Of a DNA stretch of 64,000 bases, positions 1-8,380 are shown in pieces (position 1 is the stretch's first letter; each line of letters begins with the position of its first letter). The stretch is from positions 248,001 to 312,000 of the forward strand of contig NZ_JAENHM010000044.1 of assembly GCF_016595245.1 (NCBI RefSeq), read 5' to 3'. Both the position numbers and the translations under genes were made by a program. Below the pieces are notes generated by a model, which did no database searches, was not told the DNA's origin, and saw only the letters and a program-made list of their open reading frames with translations. The stretch comes from Azospirillum endophyticum. Lineage in GTDB: Bacteria; Pseudomonadota; Alphaproteobacteria; Azospirillales; Azospirillaceae.

Positions 1-577
1 TGCCGATGCCGGGCGGGCGGGGATTTCCGGGACCGATGTCGTCGTCGGGCTGTCGGCCAGCGGCGCCAGCGCCTACACCGTCGGCGTCCTGCGCGCGGCG
101 CGGGAGGCGGGGGCGCTGACCATGGGCATCGCCAGCAGCGCCGGCTCCCCCCTGCTTGACGCGGTGGAGCATCCGGTGCTGACCGTGACGGGGGCGGAGG
201 TGATCGCCGGCTCCACCCGGCTCGGCGCCGGAACCGCGCAGAAGGTGGTGCTGAACCTGTTCTCGACCGGCGTCATGACGGCGCTCGGCAATGTCTACGA
301 CAACCTGATGATCAATGTCCGGCCGGAGAACGCCAAGCTCCGCCGCCGCTGCACCGCCATGGTCGCCCGCATCGCCGACGTCGACGAGACGGCGGCCGGC
401 ACCGCGTTGGAACGGCATGGCGACGTGCGCCGTGCCGTGCTGGGGCTGGCCGGGCTGGAGGCGGACGACATCGACCGGCTGCTGGTGGAGACCGGCGGCA
501 ATCTGCGTCGGGCGATGGAACGGGCGAAGTCCCTCGTGACGTACCCCGCAACGCCCGGCGCAGCGAAGAAGACCTGA
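1..577 (+). CDS. murQ: N-acetylmuramic acid 6-phosphate etherase, 3' part (5' end outside window)
   Basis: The reading frame is open from base 2, with no start in the window, so the gene is truncated on the left. The visible part begins within the sugar-isomerase (SIS) domain: a GLSASG motif near the edge matches the phosphosugar-binding loop of MurQ, followed by the conserved stretches GTAQKVVLN and NVYDNLMINVRPEN. MurQ cleaves the lactyl ether of MurNAc-6-phosphate to give GlcNAc-6-phosphate in cell-wall amino-sugar recycling, in the cytoplasm. The C-terminal part carries the small helical domain usual in the family. The next gene is a GlcNAc-type PTS permease in the same direction, which fits an amino-sugar catabolic operon. 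The first ATG visible in frame (base 122) is internal. Confidence 0.9.
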   Translation, partial: ADAGRAGISGTDVVVGLSASGASAYTVGVLRAAREAGALTMGIASSAGSPLLDAVEHPVLTVTGAEVIAGSTRLGAGTAQKVVLNLFSTGVMTALGNVYDNLMINVRPENAKLRRRCTAMVARIADVDETAAGTALERHGDVRRAVLGLAGLEADDIDRLLVETGGNLRRAMERAKSLVTYPATPGAAKKT

Positions 578-696
578 AGCGAAAAAGACCTGTCGGGCAG
601 CGGCGCTTGGGGAGGCGCCCCGCCGCCCGACGACCGACCACCATGTCGGCCCGGCACCCCGTGAGGCCGGAGCCTGTTTCATTGGGAGACGTCCGA

Positions 697-2163
697 ATGT
701 CTGCTGAACGTTTGCCGGGCGACCGTTTTTCGGGCGTCCAGAGGCTGGGGCGGGCGCTGATGCTGCCGATCGCCGTGCTGCCCATCGCCGGGCTGCTGCT
801 GCGCATCGGCCAGCCCGACCTGCTGAACATCGCCTTCATCGCCGCGGCGGGCGACGCCGTCTTCTCCAACCTGGGCGTCCTGTTCGCCGTCGGCATCGCC
901 ATCGGCTTCGCCCGTGAGAACCACGGGGCGGCCGGTCTGGCCGGCGCCGTGGGCTATTTCGTGGCGGTGAAGGGCGCCGTGGTGCTGAGCGGCGTCGCGC
1001 CCGAACTGGTGGCGAAGATGTCGAGCCGCATCAGCATCCCGGTCGGTATCCTGATCGGCATCATCGCCGGCCAGCTCTACAACAGATACAAGGACATCAA
1101 GCTGCCGGACTATCTCGCCTTCTTCGGCGGGCGGCGCTTCGTGCCCATCGTCACCGGCCTGGCGGCGCTGGGGATCGCGCTGGTCTTCGGCTATGGCTGG
1201 CCGGTCGTCGATTCCGGCCTGACCGCGCTGACCACCGGTGTGCTCGGCCTGGGCGAGTTCGGCCTGTTCCTCTACGGCGTGCTGAACCGCATCCTGATCA
1301 TCACCGGCCTGCACCACATCATCAACAACATCGCCTGGTTCCTGCTGGGCGACTACCAGGGCGTCACCGGCGACCTGAACCGCTTCTTCAAGGGCGATCC
1401 GACGGCCGGCGCCTTCATGGCCGGCTTCTTCCCGGTGATGATGTTCGGCCTGCCCGCCGCCTGCCTCGCCATGTACCACACCGCCAAGCCGGAGAACCGC
1501 GCGGCGGTCGGCGGCGTGCTGCTGTCGATGGCGCTGACCGCCTTCCTGACCGGGGTGACCGAGCCGGTGGAATTCGCCTTCATCTTCCTGGCACCGGTGC
1601 TGTTCGCCGTCCATGCCGTGCTGACCGGCCTGTCGATGGTGCTGATGGACGTGCTGAACGTGAAGCTGGGATTCGGCTTCTCGGCCGGGCTGTTCGACTA
1701 TGTGCTGAACTACGGCAAGGCGACCAACCCGATCCTGCTGCTGCCGATCGGTGCCGCTTATTTCGCCATCTATTACGGGCTGTTCCGCTTCGTCATCCAG
1801 CGCTTCGACCTGAAGACGCTGGGCCGCGACGACATCGCCATTCCCGCCGGGCAAGCGCCGGCCGGCGCCGGTGTCCGGGTCCCCGCCCCCGGGCTTGCGC
1901 CGGTCAGCGACCGGGCCGGCGCCTATGTCGCCGCGCTCGGCGGCGCCGGCAACCTGCGGTCGGTCGAGGCCTGCACCACCCGCCTGCGCCTGAACGTCGC
2001 CGACGCCAGCCGGGTGAACGAGGTGGAGCTGAAACGGATCGGCGCCCGCGGCGTGGTGAAGCCGTCGGCCAATTCGGTCCAGGTGATCGTCGGTCCGATC
2101 GCCGACCAGCTGGCCGGCGAGATCCAGGATTCGCTGAACGCGTCGGCGGGTGTGCGGGTCTGA
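697..2163 (+). CDS. nagE: PTS N-acetylglucosamine-type permease, EIIC-EIIB fusion
   Basis: A 488-residue phosphotransferase permease that imports and phosphorylates an amino sugar, most likely GlcNAc. The membrane EIIC domain fills about residues 10-380; it contains GLHHIINN (about 204-211) and TEPVEF (about 288-293), both typical of the glucose/GlcNAc PTS family. The C-terminal EIIB domain carries its phosphorylation cysteine at about residue 426 in EACTTRLRL. There is no EIIA domain, so phosphate must come from a separate EIIA or multiphosphoryl protein outside the window. I chose ATG 697 because GGGAG lies 8-12 bases upstream; a longer frame from 607 adds an unconserved, Arg/Pro-rich extension. 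It follows murQ by 119 bases and ends before a strong terminator. Confidence 0.9.
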   Translation: MSAERLPGDRFSGVQRLGRALMLPIAVLPIAGLLLRIGQPDLLNIAFIAAAGDAVFSNLGVLFAVGIAIGFARENHGAAGLAGAVGYFVAVKGAVVLSGVAPELVAKMSSRISIPVGILIGIIAGQLYNRYKDIKLPDYLAFFGGRRFVPIVTGLAALGIALVFGYGWPVVDSGLTALTTGVLGLGEFGLFLYGVLNRILIITGLHHIINNIAWFLLGDYQGVTGDLNRFFKGDPTAGAFMAGFFPVMMFGLPAACLAMYHTAKPENRAAVGGVLLSMALTAFLTGVTEPVEFAFIFLAPVLFAVHAVLTGLSMVLMDVLNVKLGFGFSAGLFDYVLNYGKATNPILLLPIGAAYFAIYYGLFRFVIQRFDLKTLGRDDIAIPAGQAPAGAGVRVPAPGLAPVSDRAGAYVAALGGAGNLRSVEACTTRLRLNVADASRVNEVELKRIGARGVVKPSANSVQVIVGPIADQLAGEIQDSLNASAGVRV

Positions 2164-2188
2164 TCGCAGGCACCCTGGCCTCGACATA

Positions 2189-2224
2189 GGAAAGCCCCGG
2201 CTCCTCGCGGAACCGGGGCTTTCC
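2189..2224. terminator. Bidirectional intrinsic terminator between nagE and the GntR gene
   Basis: A perfect 12-bp inverted repeat, GGAAAGCCCCGG and its complement, with a 12-base loop, lies between the stops of two convergent genes. The ends are A/T-rich (AAAG..CTTT), so it can act in either direction. Confidence 0.8.
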
Positions 2225-2246
2225 GCATTTCGGGATCTCCGTGCCG

Positions 2247-3011
2247 TCAGGCCGTTTCCGGTTCGTCGGCGAAGATCGCCTTCAGATCGATGCGGGCGTC
2301 GGTCTTCGCCTCCAGATCCAGTTGGCGCTCGACCTCGTCCAGATGATCGATCATCAGCGCGGTCGCCTCGCCCGGCCGGTTGTTGATCAGCGCGGCGATC
2401 AGGCGGCGGTGATCGCCGGCGGAGCAGGTGTGCGACGACCGCCGTTCGAACGCCGCGATGGCGAGGCTGGAGCGGTCGATCAGGTCGGTCAGGATGCCGG
2501 ACAGCGTCGCGTTGCCGGCGAATTCGGCCAGCAGCAGATGGAAATGGCCGGACAGCCGGATCATCGCCTTGCGGTCGCCATCCCGCTCCGCCGCATCCTC
2601 CAACGCTCCATGGTCGCGCAGCCTCGCCAGCAGGTCGGCGGGCAGGGGGCGGGGCAGGCGTTCGAGCCGCTCCATGATCGCGCGTTCGATGATGTGCCGC
2701 GCCTCGAACACCTCGCGCGCCTCTTTCGGCGTCGGCTTCGCGACGAAGGCGCCGCGGTTGGGGATCAGCGTCACCACCCGCCGCTGCGCCAGCAGAAGCA
2801 GCACCTTGCGCACCCGCTCGCGGCTGACGCCGAAGGCTTCGGCCAGGCTTTCCTCCGTCAGCTTGGTGCCGGGCGGCAGGCGGCGGTCGGCGATGGCCTC
2901 CCCGATGCTGCGGACGATGCGGGCTTCGGCGCCGCTGCGGGTGCCGGTGCGGGTGCCGGTGCGGGCGCGGGGTTCGCGGCGGGGCGTCTTGGCGGAAGAG
3001 GCGGTCGTCAT
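2247..3011 (-). CDS. GntR-family (FCD-type) transcriptional regulator
   Basis: A 254-residue regulator. An N-terminal winged helix-turn-helix (about residues 30-95, with the GTKLTEESLAEAFGVSRERVRK region) is followed by an all-helical FCD-type ligand domain (about 100-235) with the family's metal/ligand histidines (HIIERA, SGHFHLLLAEF, AGDHRRLIAAL). Start at 3011 was chosen over a longer upstream frame because the extension is not GntR-like and the region upstream holds operator-like sites. It is transcribed away from the ABC transporter operon, the usual layout for a local repressor sensing the imported substrate. Three TTGTnCACAA-like sites in the intergenic region are candidate operators for it. 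Ligand unknown. Confidence 0.85.
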   Translation of the reverse strand: MTTASSAKTPRREPRARTGTRTGTRSGAEARIVRSIGEAIADRRLPPGTKLTEESLAEAFGVSRERVRKVLLLLAQRRVVTLIPNRGAFVAKPTPKEAREVFEARHIIERAIMERLERLPRPLPADLLARLRDHGALEDAAERDGDRKAMIRLSGHFHLLLAEFAGNATLSGILTDLIDRSSLAIAAFERRSSHTCSAGDHRRLIAALINNRPGEATALMIDHLDEVERQLDLEAKTDARIDLKAIFADEPETA

Positions 3012-3057
3012 GGACGGAGGGGGTGCTTTTGTCGGTGTGCGGGAGATGCACCGAAGA

Positions 3058-3067
3058 TTGTGCACAA
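3058..3067. promoter_or_regulatory. Candidate GntR operator 1 (TTGTGCACAA palindrome)
   Basis: A perfect 10-bp palindrome, flanked as ATTGTGCACAAA, 47 bases upstream of the GntR start codon. It resembles the T-n-GT-n-AC-n-A pattern used by FCD-type GntR proteins and recurs twice more towards the ABC operon. Confidence 0.55.
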
Positions 3068-3156
3068 AGCGGGCCAGCAGGGAAGCCGCAATCGGTTGGG
3101 CGGCGCGATGATGATCGCCGCAGCCGGGACTGCCCAAATCGGCATCATCACGCCGA

Positions 3157-3170
3157 ATGTCTGCACAATT
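3157..3170. promoter_or_regulatory. Candidate GntR operator 2 (imperfect)
   Basis: ATGTCTGCACAATT shares the right half GCACAAT with the flanking sites and has a degenerate left half. It lies about 60 bases upstream of the -24/-12 element. Confidence 0.35.
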
Positions 3171-3228
3171 GCCGATCCAATGCGCTGAAGCTGTCCGCAA
3201 ATCCGGCCGCTTTGCGCCATCCAGCCGC

Positions 3229-3244
3229 TGGCACGCAACATGCA
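3229..3244 (+). promoter_or_regulatory. Sigma-54 (-24/-12) promoter for the ABC transporter operon
   Basis: TGGCACGCAACATGCA matches the RpoN consensus TGGCACG-N4-TTGCW at 11 of 12 informative bases, with the required 10-base spacing between the GG and GC dinucleotides. It lies 59 bases upstream of the first gene's ATG, with the third operator-like site between. A sigma-54 promoter would suit nitrogen-responsive uptake of a nitrogen source. Confidence 0.6.
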
Positions 3245-3275
3245 GAAAGCTAACCGGTCACAAACGAGCGCATGG

Positions 3276-3288
3276 ATTGTTCACAATT
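3276..3288. promoter_or_regulatory. Candidate GntR operator 3 (ATTGTTCACAAT)
   Basis: A near-perfect dyad just downstream of the predicted transcription start (about 3256) and 15 bases before the ATG at 3303. This is a position where a bound repressor would block elongation. Confidence 0.55.
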
Positions 3289-3302
3289 CTGGAGGCCCTT
3301 CG

Positions 3303-4313
3303 ATGACGGCAGGTTCGACGGTCGAGCTGGTGAAGCTGCGCAAGGCCTATGGCGCGACCGTCGCGGTGGACGGCATCGACCTCAGGATCGCCGCCGGTTC
3401 CTATTGCTGCCTGCTGGGGCCGAGCGGCTGCGGCAAGACCTCCACCCTGCGGATGATCGCCGGGCACGAGGACATCACCGACGGCGACCTGCTGATCGGC
3501 GACGCGGTGGTGAACGACGATCCGCCGGCCAAGCGCGGCACGGCGATGATGTTCCAGAGCTACGCCCTGTTCCCGCATCTGGACTGCACCGACAACGTCG
3601 CCTTCAGCCTGAAGATGAAGGGGGTGCCGAAGGAAGAGCGGCGGCGGCGGGCCGGTGAGATGCTCGACCTCGTCGACATGGGCAAATATGCCGGCCGCCT
3701 GCCGTCGCAGCTGTCGGGCGGCCAGCAGCAGCGCGTGGCGCTGGCCCGCGCGCTGATCACCCGGCCGGGCGTGCTGCTGCTGGACGAACCGCTGTCGGCG
3801 CTCGACCCCTTCCTGCGCGTGCGCATGCGGGAGGAGCTGAAGCGCCTGCACCGCGACATCGGCATCACCTTCATCCACGTCACCCACAGCCAGACCGAGG
3901 CGATGGCGCTGGCCGATCTCGCCGTGGTGATGAACCAGGGCCGCATCGAGCAAGCCGGGCCGCCGCGCGAGCTGTTCAACCAGCCGCGCACCGCCTTCGT
4001 CGCCCGCTTCATCGGCGGGCACAACGTGATCGAAGGCGGCGCGATCGGGGGCACGGACGCCGGCCGTTGCGCCGTGCGCACCGACCGCATCCAATTGGGC
4101 GGGGCCGATCTGCCAACCGATATCCAGGTCGAGGGGACGGTGCGGTCGCTGGAGTATCACGGCGCGTCCGTTCATCTCAGCCTCGACGTCGCCGGCGCCG
4201 ACGAGTTTGCCGTCGTGCTGGACGAGGCCCGCTATTTCGACGCGCCGGTCGGCGTGGGCGACCGCGTGCGCGCCGGCTGGGGCCGGCGGGACGTCCACCC
4301 GCTGCTGGCCTGA
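3303..4313 (+). CDS. ABC transporter ATP-binding protein, PotA type
   Basis: A 336-residue ATPase of the spermidine/putrescine/thiamine importer class. Walker A GPSGCGKTS is at about 39-47, the signature LSGGQQQRVALARAL at about 137-151, Walker B LLLDEPLSALD at about 158-168 and the switch histidine in FIHVTHSQTEA. A C-terminal TOBE-like beta domain fills about 270-336. ATG 3303 follows a good GGAGG ribosome site; the open frame further upstream runs through the operator region. It is first in an operon with a Tat-exported binding protein, two permeases and a hydantoin/Asp/Glu-type racemase. The substrate is probably a small nitrogen compound, but is not readable from this gene. Confidence 0.9.
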   Translation: MTAGSTVELVKLRKAYGATVAVDGIDLRIAAGSYCCLLGPSGCGKTSTLRMIAGHEDITDGDLLIGDAVVNDDPPAKRGTAMMFQSYALFPHLDCTDNVAFSLKMKGVPKEERRRRAGEMLDLVDMGKYAGRLPSQLSGGQQQRVALARALITRPGVLLLDEPLSALDPFLRVRMREELKRLHRDIGITFIHVTHSQTEAMALADLAVVMNQGRIEQAGPPRELFNQPRTAFVARFIGGHNVIEGGAIGGTDAGRCAVRTDRIQLGGADLPTDIQVEGTVRSLEYHGASVHLSLDVAGADEFAVVLDEARYFDAPVGVGDRVRAGWGRRDVHPLLA

Positions 4314-4372
4314 CCATTTCCCCCAAAAGCGCTCATCAAAAACAAACAGACGAACAGACTGGAGGCTCAGCG

Positions 4373-5686
4373 ATGACCGACACCCGTGCTCCTTCGAAGT
4401 CCGCGACGCCGTCGGCCGGCGTCAGCCGCCGCACCCTGCTGAAGGGCACCGCCGCCGTGGCCGGCGCCGCCGTCGGCTCCGGCGCCATCACCGGCTTCCC
4501 GACCATCTGGGCGCAGAACATCAAGAACGTCACGCTGCGCCAGTTCGGCACCGGCGTGTCGAACCTGAACGCCGTCGCCGATAAGGTGAAGGAGGATCTG
4601 GGCTTCACCCTGCAGATGACGGCGCTCGATTCCGATGCGGTGACGCAGCGCGCGGTGACCCAGCCGAAATCCTACGACATCGCCGACATCGAATACTGGA
4701 TCGGCAAGAAGGTGTTCCCGGCCGGCGTCATGCAGCCGATGGAGGTCAAGAAGATCAAGAACTTCGACAAGATCGTCCCGATCTTCATCACCGGCAAGCT
4801 GACGCCGGACAGCGCCATCGCCCAGGGCACCGCCCCCCATACCGTCGGCTTCGTCGAAAGCAAGGACAGCACCAAGTTCGCCAAGGCGCCGACCGACTGG
4901 ATGACGCTGATCCCGACCATCTACAACGCCGACACGCTGGGTATCCGCCCCGATCTGGTCGGCCGGCCGATCTCCAGCTGGAAGGACCTGCTCGACCCCG
5001 CCTTCAAGGGCAAGGCGTCGCTGCTGAACATCCCGTCGATCGGCATCATGGATGCCGCCATGGTCTGCGAGGCGATGGGCGAGGTCAAGTACGGCGACAA
5101 GGGCAACATGACCAAGGAGGAGATCGACAAGACCCTCAAGATCATGACCGACGCCAAGAAGGCCGGCCAGTTCCGCGCCTTCTGGAAGACCTTCGACGAG
5201 AGCGTCAACCTGATGTCGTCGGGCGAGGTCATCATCCAGTCGATGTGGTCGCCGGCCGTCGCCGCCGTGCGCGCCAAGGGCATCCAGTGCGTTTACCAGC
5301 CGCTGAAGGAGGGCTATCGCGCCTGGGGCGGCGGTCTCGGCATCGCCAAGCATCTGAGCGGTCTGGAGCTGGAGGCGGCCTACGAATACATCAACTGGTA
5401 CCTGTCGGGCTGGGTCGGCGCCTATCTGAATCGCCAGGGCTATTATTCGGCGGTGCTCGACACCGCCAAGCAGCACATGTCGCCGGAGGAATGGGCCTTC
5501 TGGATGGAAGGCCAGCCGGCCAAGGCCGACATCCTCAGCCCCGAGGGCAAGGTGATGGAGAAGGCCGGCGCCGTGCGCGACGGCGGGTCGTTCCAGGACC
5601 GCATGGGCCGCGTCGCCTGCTGGAACGCGGTGATGGACGAGGACCGCTACATGGTCCGCAAGTGGAACGAGTTCATCGCGGCGTAG
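4373..5686 (+). CDS. ABC transporter substrate-binding protein, PotD/PotF type, Tat-exported
   Basis: A 437-residue periplasmic binding protein. The N-terminus carries a twin-arginine signal (SRRTLLKG, residues 18-25, then an Ala/Gly-rich hydrophobic stretch) with a likely cut near residue 47 (TIWAQ). The mature part has the family's polyamine-type binding-protein pattern, including DWMTLIPTIYNADTLG, ISSWKDLLDPAFKGKASL and GEVIIQSMWSPA. Tat export suggests folding before secretion. ATG 4373 has GGAGG seven bases upstream. It sits between the ATPase and the permease genes; the gap to the first permease holds a large inverted-repeat element that may damp downstream expression relative to this gene. 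Confidence 0.88.
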   Translation: MTDTRAPSKSATPSAGVSRRTLLKGTAAVAGAAVGSGAITGFPTIWAQNIKNVTLRQFGTGVSNLNAVADKVKEDLGFTLQMTALDSDAVTQRAVTQPKSYDIADIEYWIGKKVFPAGVMQPMEVKKIKNFDKIVPIFITGKLTPDSAIAQGTAPHTVGFVESKDSTKFAKAPTDWMTLIPTIYNADTLGIRPDLVGRPISSWKDLLDPAFKGKASLLNIPSIGIMDAAMVCEAMGEVKYGDKGNMTKEEIDKTLKIMTDAKKAGQFRAFWKTFDESVNLMSSGEVIIQSMWSPAVAAVRAKGIQCVYQPLKEGYRAWGGGLGIAKHLSGLELEAAYEYINWYLSGWVGAYLNRQGYYSAVLDTAKQHMSPEEWAFWMEGQPAKADILSPEGKVMEKAGAVRDGGSFQDRMGRVACWNAVMDEDRYMVRKWNEFIAA

Positions 5687-5692
5687 TCGTAG

Positions 5693-5847
5693 TTCCCTCT
5701 CCCGTCCCGGGAGAGGGAAGGGGCCCATGCGGAGCATGGGAAGGGTGAGGGGTGATCCAAGGAACCATACGGCTTTGGATTCTTGTGCTTCCCCTCACCC
5801 TCCCCGCCTTCGGCGGGTCCCCTCCCTCTCCCGGGGCGGGAGAGGGC
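5693..5847. repeat. REP-like composite inverted repeat inside the transporter operon
   Basis: Two arms of 56-58 bases (5695-5752 and 5791-5846) are imperfect inverted copies. Each arm holds a CCCTCTCCCG...CGGGAGAGGG hairpin and a second small hairpin. The second hairpin differs in sequence between arms (CCCATGC/GCATGGG in one, CCCGCC/GGCGGG in the other) but keeps its pairing, so structure is conserved over sequence. Placed between the binding-protein and permease genes, it could work as an RNA stabiliser or partial terminator. Confidence 0.8.
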
Positions 5848-5885
5848 GATAGTGGCCCAATCATCCAACCCGCAGGACCCCGCCC

Positions 5886-6803
5886 ATGACCCTGACCGCC
5901 GAAACGTCCCGACCGTCCGCCACGGCCGCCGCCGGCAGGGCACGGCGCGTCCGTTTGGCTCCGCGCCTCGCCCCCTATCTCCAGGCGGCGCCGCTGACCG
6001 TCACGCTGCTGCTGTTCCTGCTGGTGCCGATCCTGACCATCGTCGTCGTCAGCTTCTGGGACTACGACAGCGTCCGCTTCTACCCGGACTTCGTGCTGAC
6101 CAACTACACGGAACTGCTGACCTCTCCGGTCACCTGGAAGACCTACCTGAACACGCTGAAATACGCGGCGCTGAGCTGGGCGATAACCCTCGGGATCGGC
6201 TTCACGGTCGCCTATTTCCTGGCCTTCCATGTGCGGTCCACCACTTGGCAGATGCTGCTGTTCCTGGTCTGCACCATCCCGTTCTGGACCTCCAACATCA
6301 TCCGCATGATCTCGTGGATCCCGTTCCTGGGGCGCAACGGGCTGCTGAATTCCGGGCTGATCTCCGCCGGGATCATCGACCGGCCGCTGGAGTTCCTGCT
6401 GTTCTCCGACTTCTCGGTCGTGCTGGCCTTCGTCCACCTCTATGCGCTGTTCATGGTGGTGCCGATCTTCAATTCGATGATGCGCATCGACCGCGCTCTG
6501 ATCGAGGCGGCGCGCGACGGCGGTGCCAGCGCGGTGCAGACGCTGTGGAACGTCATCCTGCCGCTGAGCAAGCCCGGCATCGCCATCGGCTCCATCTTCG
6601 TCGTCACGCTGGTGATGGGAGACTTCATCACCGTGCGGCTGATGAGCGGCGGGCAGAGCGCCTCCATCGGGCTGATGATCGCCAACGAGATCTCGCTGCT
6701 GCAATACCCGGCCGCTGCCGCCAACGCGGTGGTCCTGCTGGCCGTCGTCCTGATCATGGTGGTGGCGATGCTGCGCGTCGTCGACATCCGCAAGGAGCTG
6801 TGA
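5886..6803 (+). CDS. ABC transporter permease, PotB type
   Basis: A 305-residue inner-membrane permease with about six hydrophobic helices. The first is near residues 35-58 (LTVTLLLFLLVPILTIVVVSF) and the cytoplasmic EAA loop is IEAARDGGASAVQTLWNVILPLSKPG (about 198-223). A short Ala/Arg-rich cytoplasmic N-terminus precedes helix 1. It pairs with the next gene to form the heterodimeric channel of the PotABCD-like importer and ends directly against it. It starts about 40 bases after the inverted-repeat element, so its translation may be affected by that structure. Confidence 0.9.
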   Translation: MTLTAETSRPSATAAAGRARRVRLAPRLAPYLQAAPLTVTLLLFLLVPILTIVVVSFWDYDSVRFYPDFVLTNYTELLTSPVTWKTYLNTLKYAALSWAITLGIGFTVAYFLAFHVRSTTWQMLLFLVCTIPFWTSNIIRMISWIPFLGRNGLLNSGLISAGIIDRPLEFLLFSDFSVVLAFVHLYALFMVVPIFNSMMRIDRALIEAARDGGASAVQTLWNVILPLSKPGIAIGSIFVVTLVMGDFITVRLMSGGQSASIGLMIANEISLLQYPAAAANAVVLLAVVLIMVVAMLRVVDIRKEL

Positions 6804-6806
6804 GTG

Positions 6807-7634
6807 ATGAACACCTCCCGCCGCGGCCTGTCCTTCTACCTGCTGGGCGCCTTCTTCGCGCTGTTCGTGCTGTTCCTCTACGGCCCGACCGCGACCATCC
6901 TGGTGCTGTCCTTCCAGGGGCCGGAAGGCGGCCTGACTTTCCCGATGAACGGGGTGTCGCTGCACTGGTTCCGCAACCTGTTCGAACAGCAGGCGGTGGG
7001 CGATTTCGGCGGTTCGTTCCGGCGGTCCATCGCGCTGGGGCTGATGGTGATGGTGCTGACCGTGCTGTTTTCGGTGCTGGCCGGCTTCGCCTTCCGCCGC
7101 CGCTTCCGCGGCAGCGGCGCCCTGTTCTACCTGGCCATCGCCAGCCTGATCGTGCCGTCGATCCTGGTCAGCCTGGGCATCGGCCTGTTCTTCAACATCC
7201 TGGGGCTGGAGCCGGCCTGGTATAGCTCGGCATTGGGCGCGCATCTGACCTGGACGCTGCCCTTCGGCCTGCTGATCGTCTTCGCCATCTTCAACCGCTT
7301 CAACCCGGCCTATGAGGAGGCGGCGCGCGACCTTGGCGCCACGCCCTGGCAGACGGTGCGCCATGTCGTGCTGCCGATCCTGCTGCCCAGCCTGATCGGC
7401 GTCGGGCTGTTCGGCTTCACCCTGTCCTACGACGAGTTCGCCCGCACGCTGATGACCGCCGGCAGCTTCAACACGCTGCCGCTGGAGATCTACGGCATGA
7501 CCACCAACGTCACCACGCCGGTGCTGTATGCGCTGGGGTCGCTGACGACGGTCTTCTCCTTCACCGTGATCGGCCTGTTCCTGCTCGGCCTGATCGCGCT
7601 GCGCCGCCATCGCCTGCGCCGAAGCAGCCGATAA
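6807..7634 (+). CDS. ABC transporter permease, PotC type
   Basis: A 275-residue membrane protein with six predicted helices and the EAA-loop motif YEEAARDLGATPWQTVRHVVLPILLP, the second permease of the importer. AAGGAG overlaps the end of the previous gene, followed by two adjacent starts, GTG 6804 and ATG 6807; I prefer the ATG, though the difference is one residue. Only three bases separate it from the first permease stop, so translation is almost surely coupled. The 13-base gap to the racemase gene keeps that enzyme in the same transcript. Confidence 0.9.
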   Translation: MNTSRRGLSFYLLGAFFALFVLFLYGPTATILVLSFQGPEGGLTFPMNGVSLHWFRNLFEQQAVGDFGGSFRRSIALGLMVMVLTVLFSVLAGFAFRRRFRGSGALFYLAIASLIVPSILVSLGIGLFFNILGLEPAWYSSALGAHLTWTLPFGLLIVFAIFNRFNPAYEEAARDLGATPWQTVRHVVLPILLPSLIGVGLFGFTLSYDEFARTLMTAGSFNTLPLEIYGMTTNVTTPVLYALGSLTTVFSFTVIGLFLLGLIALRRHRLRRSSR

Positions 7635-7647
7635 GGATTTCCGAGAC

Positions 7648-8352
7648 ATGCGTATCCTGGTCGTCAATCCCAACAGCACCGCGTCCATGACCGCACGGAT
7701 CGGTGCCGCCGCCAGCAAGGTCGCCGCCCCCGGCACCGAGATCCTCGCCGTCAACCCGCCCGGCGGTCCCGCCAGCATCGAAGGCTATTACGACGAGGCG
7801 TTGGCCGTCCCCGGCTTGCTGGCGGAGATCGGGCGGCACCAGCAAGAGAGCGACATCGCCGGCACGGTGATCGCCTGCTTCGACGATGTCGGGCTCGACG
7901 CCGCCCGCAGCCTCGCCGATGCACCCGTCATCGGCATCTGCGAGGCGGCGATGCAGACGGCCGGGCTGCTGGGCGGCCGGTTCAGCGTGGTGACGACGCT
8001 GGCCCGTTCCGTCCCGGCGCTGGAACGGCTGGCCCAGCGCTACGGCATGGCCGGCCGCTGCACCATCCGGGCGGCGGGCGTGCCGGTTCTGGCGCTGGAG
8101 GACCCGGCGTCGGGTGCGGTCGAGCGGGTGCGGGCCGAGATCCGCCGGGCCATGGAGCAGGACGGCGCCGAGACCATCGTGCTCGGCTGCGCCGGCATGG
8201 CCGACCTCGCCCGGTCCTTGAGCGGCGAGATGGGGCTGCCGGTGGTGGACGGCGTCACCGCCGCCGTGAAGCTGGTGGAGGGGCTGGCGGCCCTGGGCCT
8301 GCGCACCAGCAAGGCCGGCGGCTATGCGCCGCCGCTGCCGAAGGCGCGGTGA
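7648..8352 (+). CDS. Asp/Glu/hydantoin racemase family protein
   Basis: A 234-residue cofactor-independent racemase of the hydantoin/Asp/Glu group. The N-terminus MRILVVNPNSTASMT is the classic hydantoin-racemase start, and two catalytic cysteines are visible in contexts usual for the family: IACFDDVGLDAAR and ETIVLGCAGMADL. It would interconvert enantiomers of a 5-substituted hydantoin, allantoin-like compound or amino acid in the cytoplasm. Its position as last gene of the importer operon suggests that the transporter brings in a chiral ureide or hydantoin, but no hydantoinase is present in the window, so the true substrate is open. Confidence 0.85.
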   Translation: MRILVVNPNSTASMTARIGAAASKVAAPGTEILAVNPPGGPASIEGYYDEALAVPGLLAEIGRHQQESDIAGTVIACFDDVGLDAARSLADAPVIGICEAAMQTAGLLGGRFSVVTTLARSVPALERLAQRYGMAGRCTIRAAGVPVLALEDPASGAVERVRAEIRRAMEQDGAETIVLGCAGMADLARSLSGEMGLPVVDGVTAAVKLVEGLAALGLRTSKAGGYAPPLPKAR

Positions 8353-8380
8353 CGGGCTTCCGCCGTCTCGCCCCCCGCCA

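Noticed and set aside
679..3051. 790-codon open frame on the minus strand across nagE and the GntR gene
   Set aside because: Mirror frame of GC-rich coding sequence; Arg/His/Gln-rich with no domain, and it conflicts with clear genes.
3047..3064. NtrC-like dyad TGCAC...GTGCA upstream of the transporter operon
   Set aside because: The gap is 8 bases where NtrC sites have 7, and it overlaps the better-supported TTGTGCACAA palindrome.
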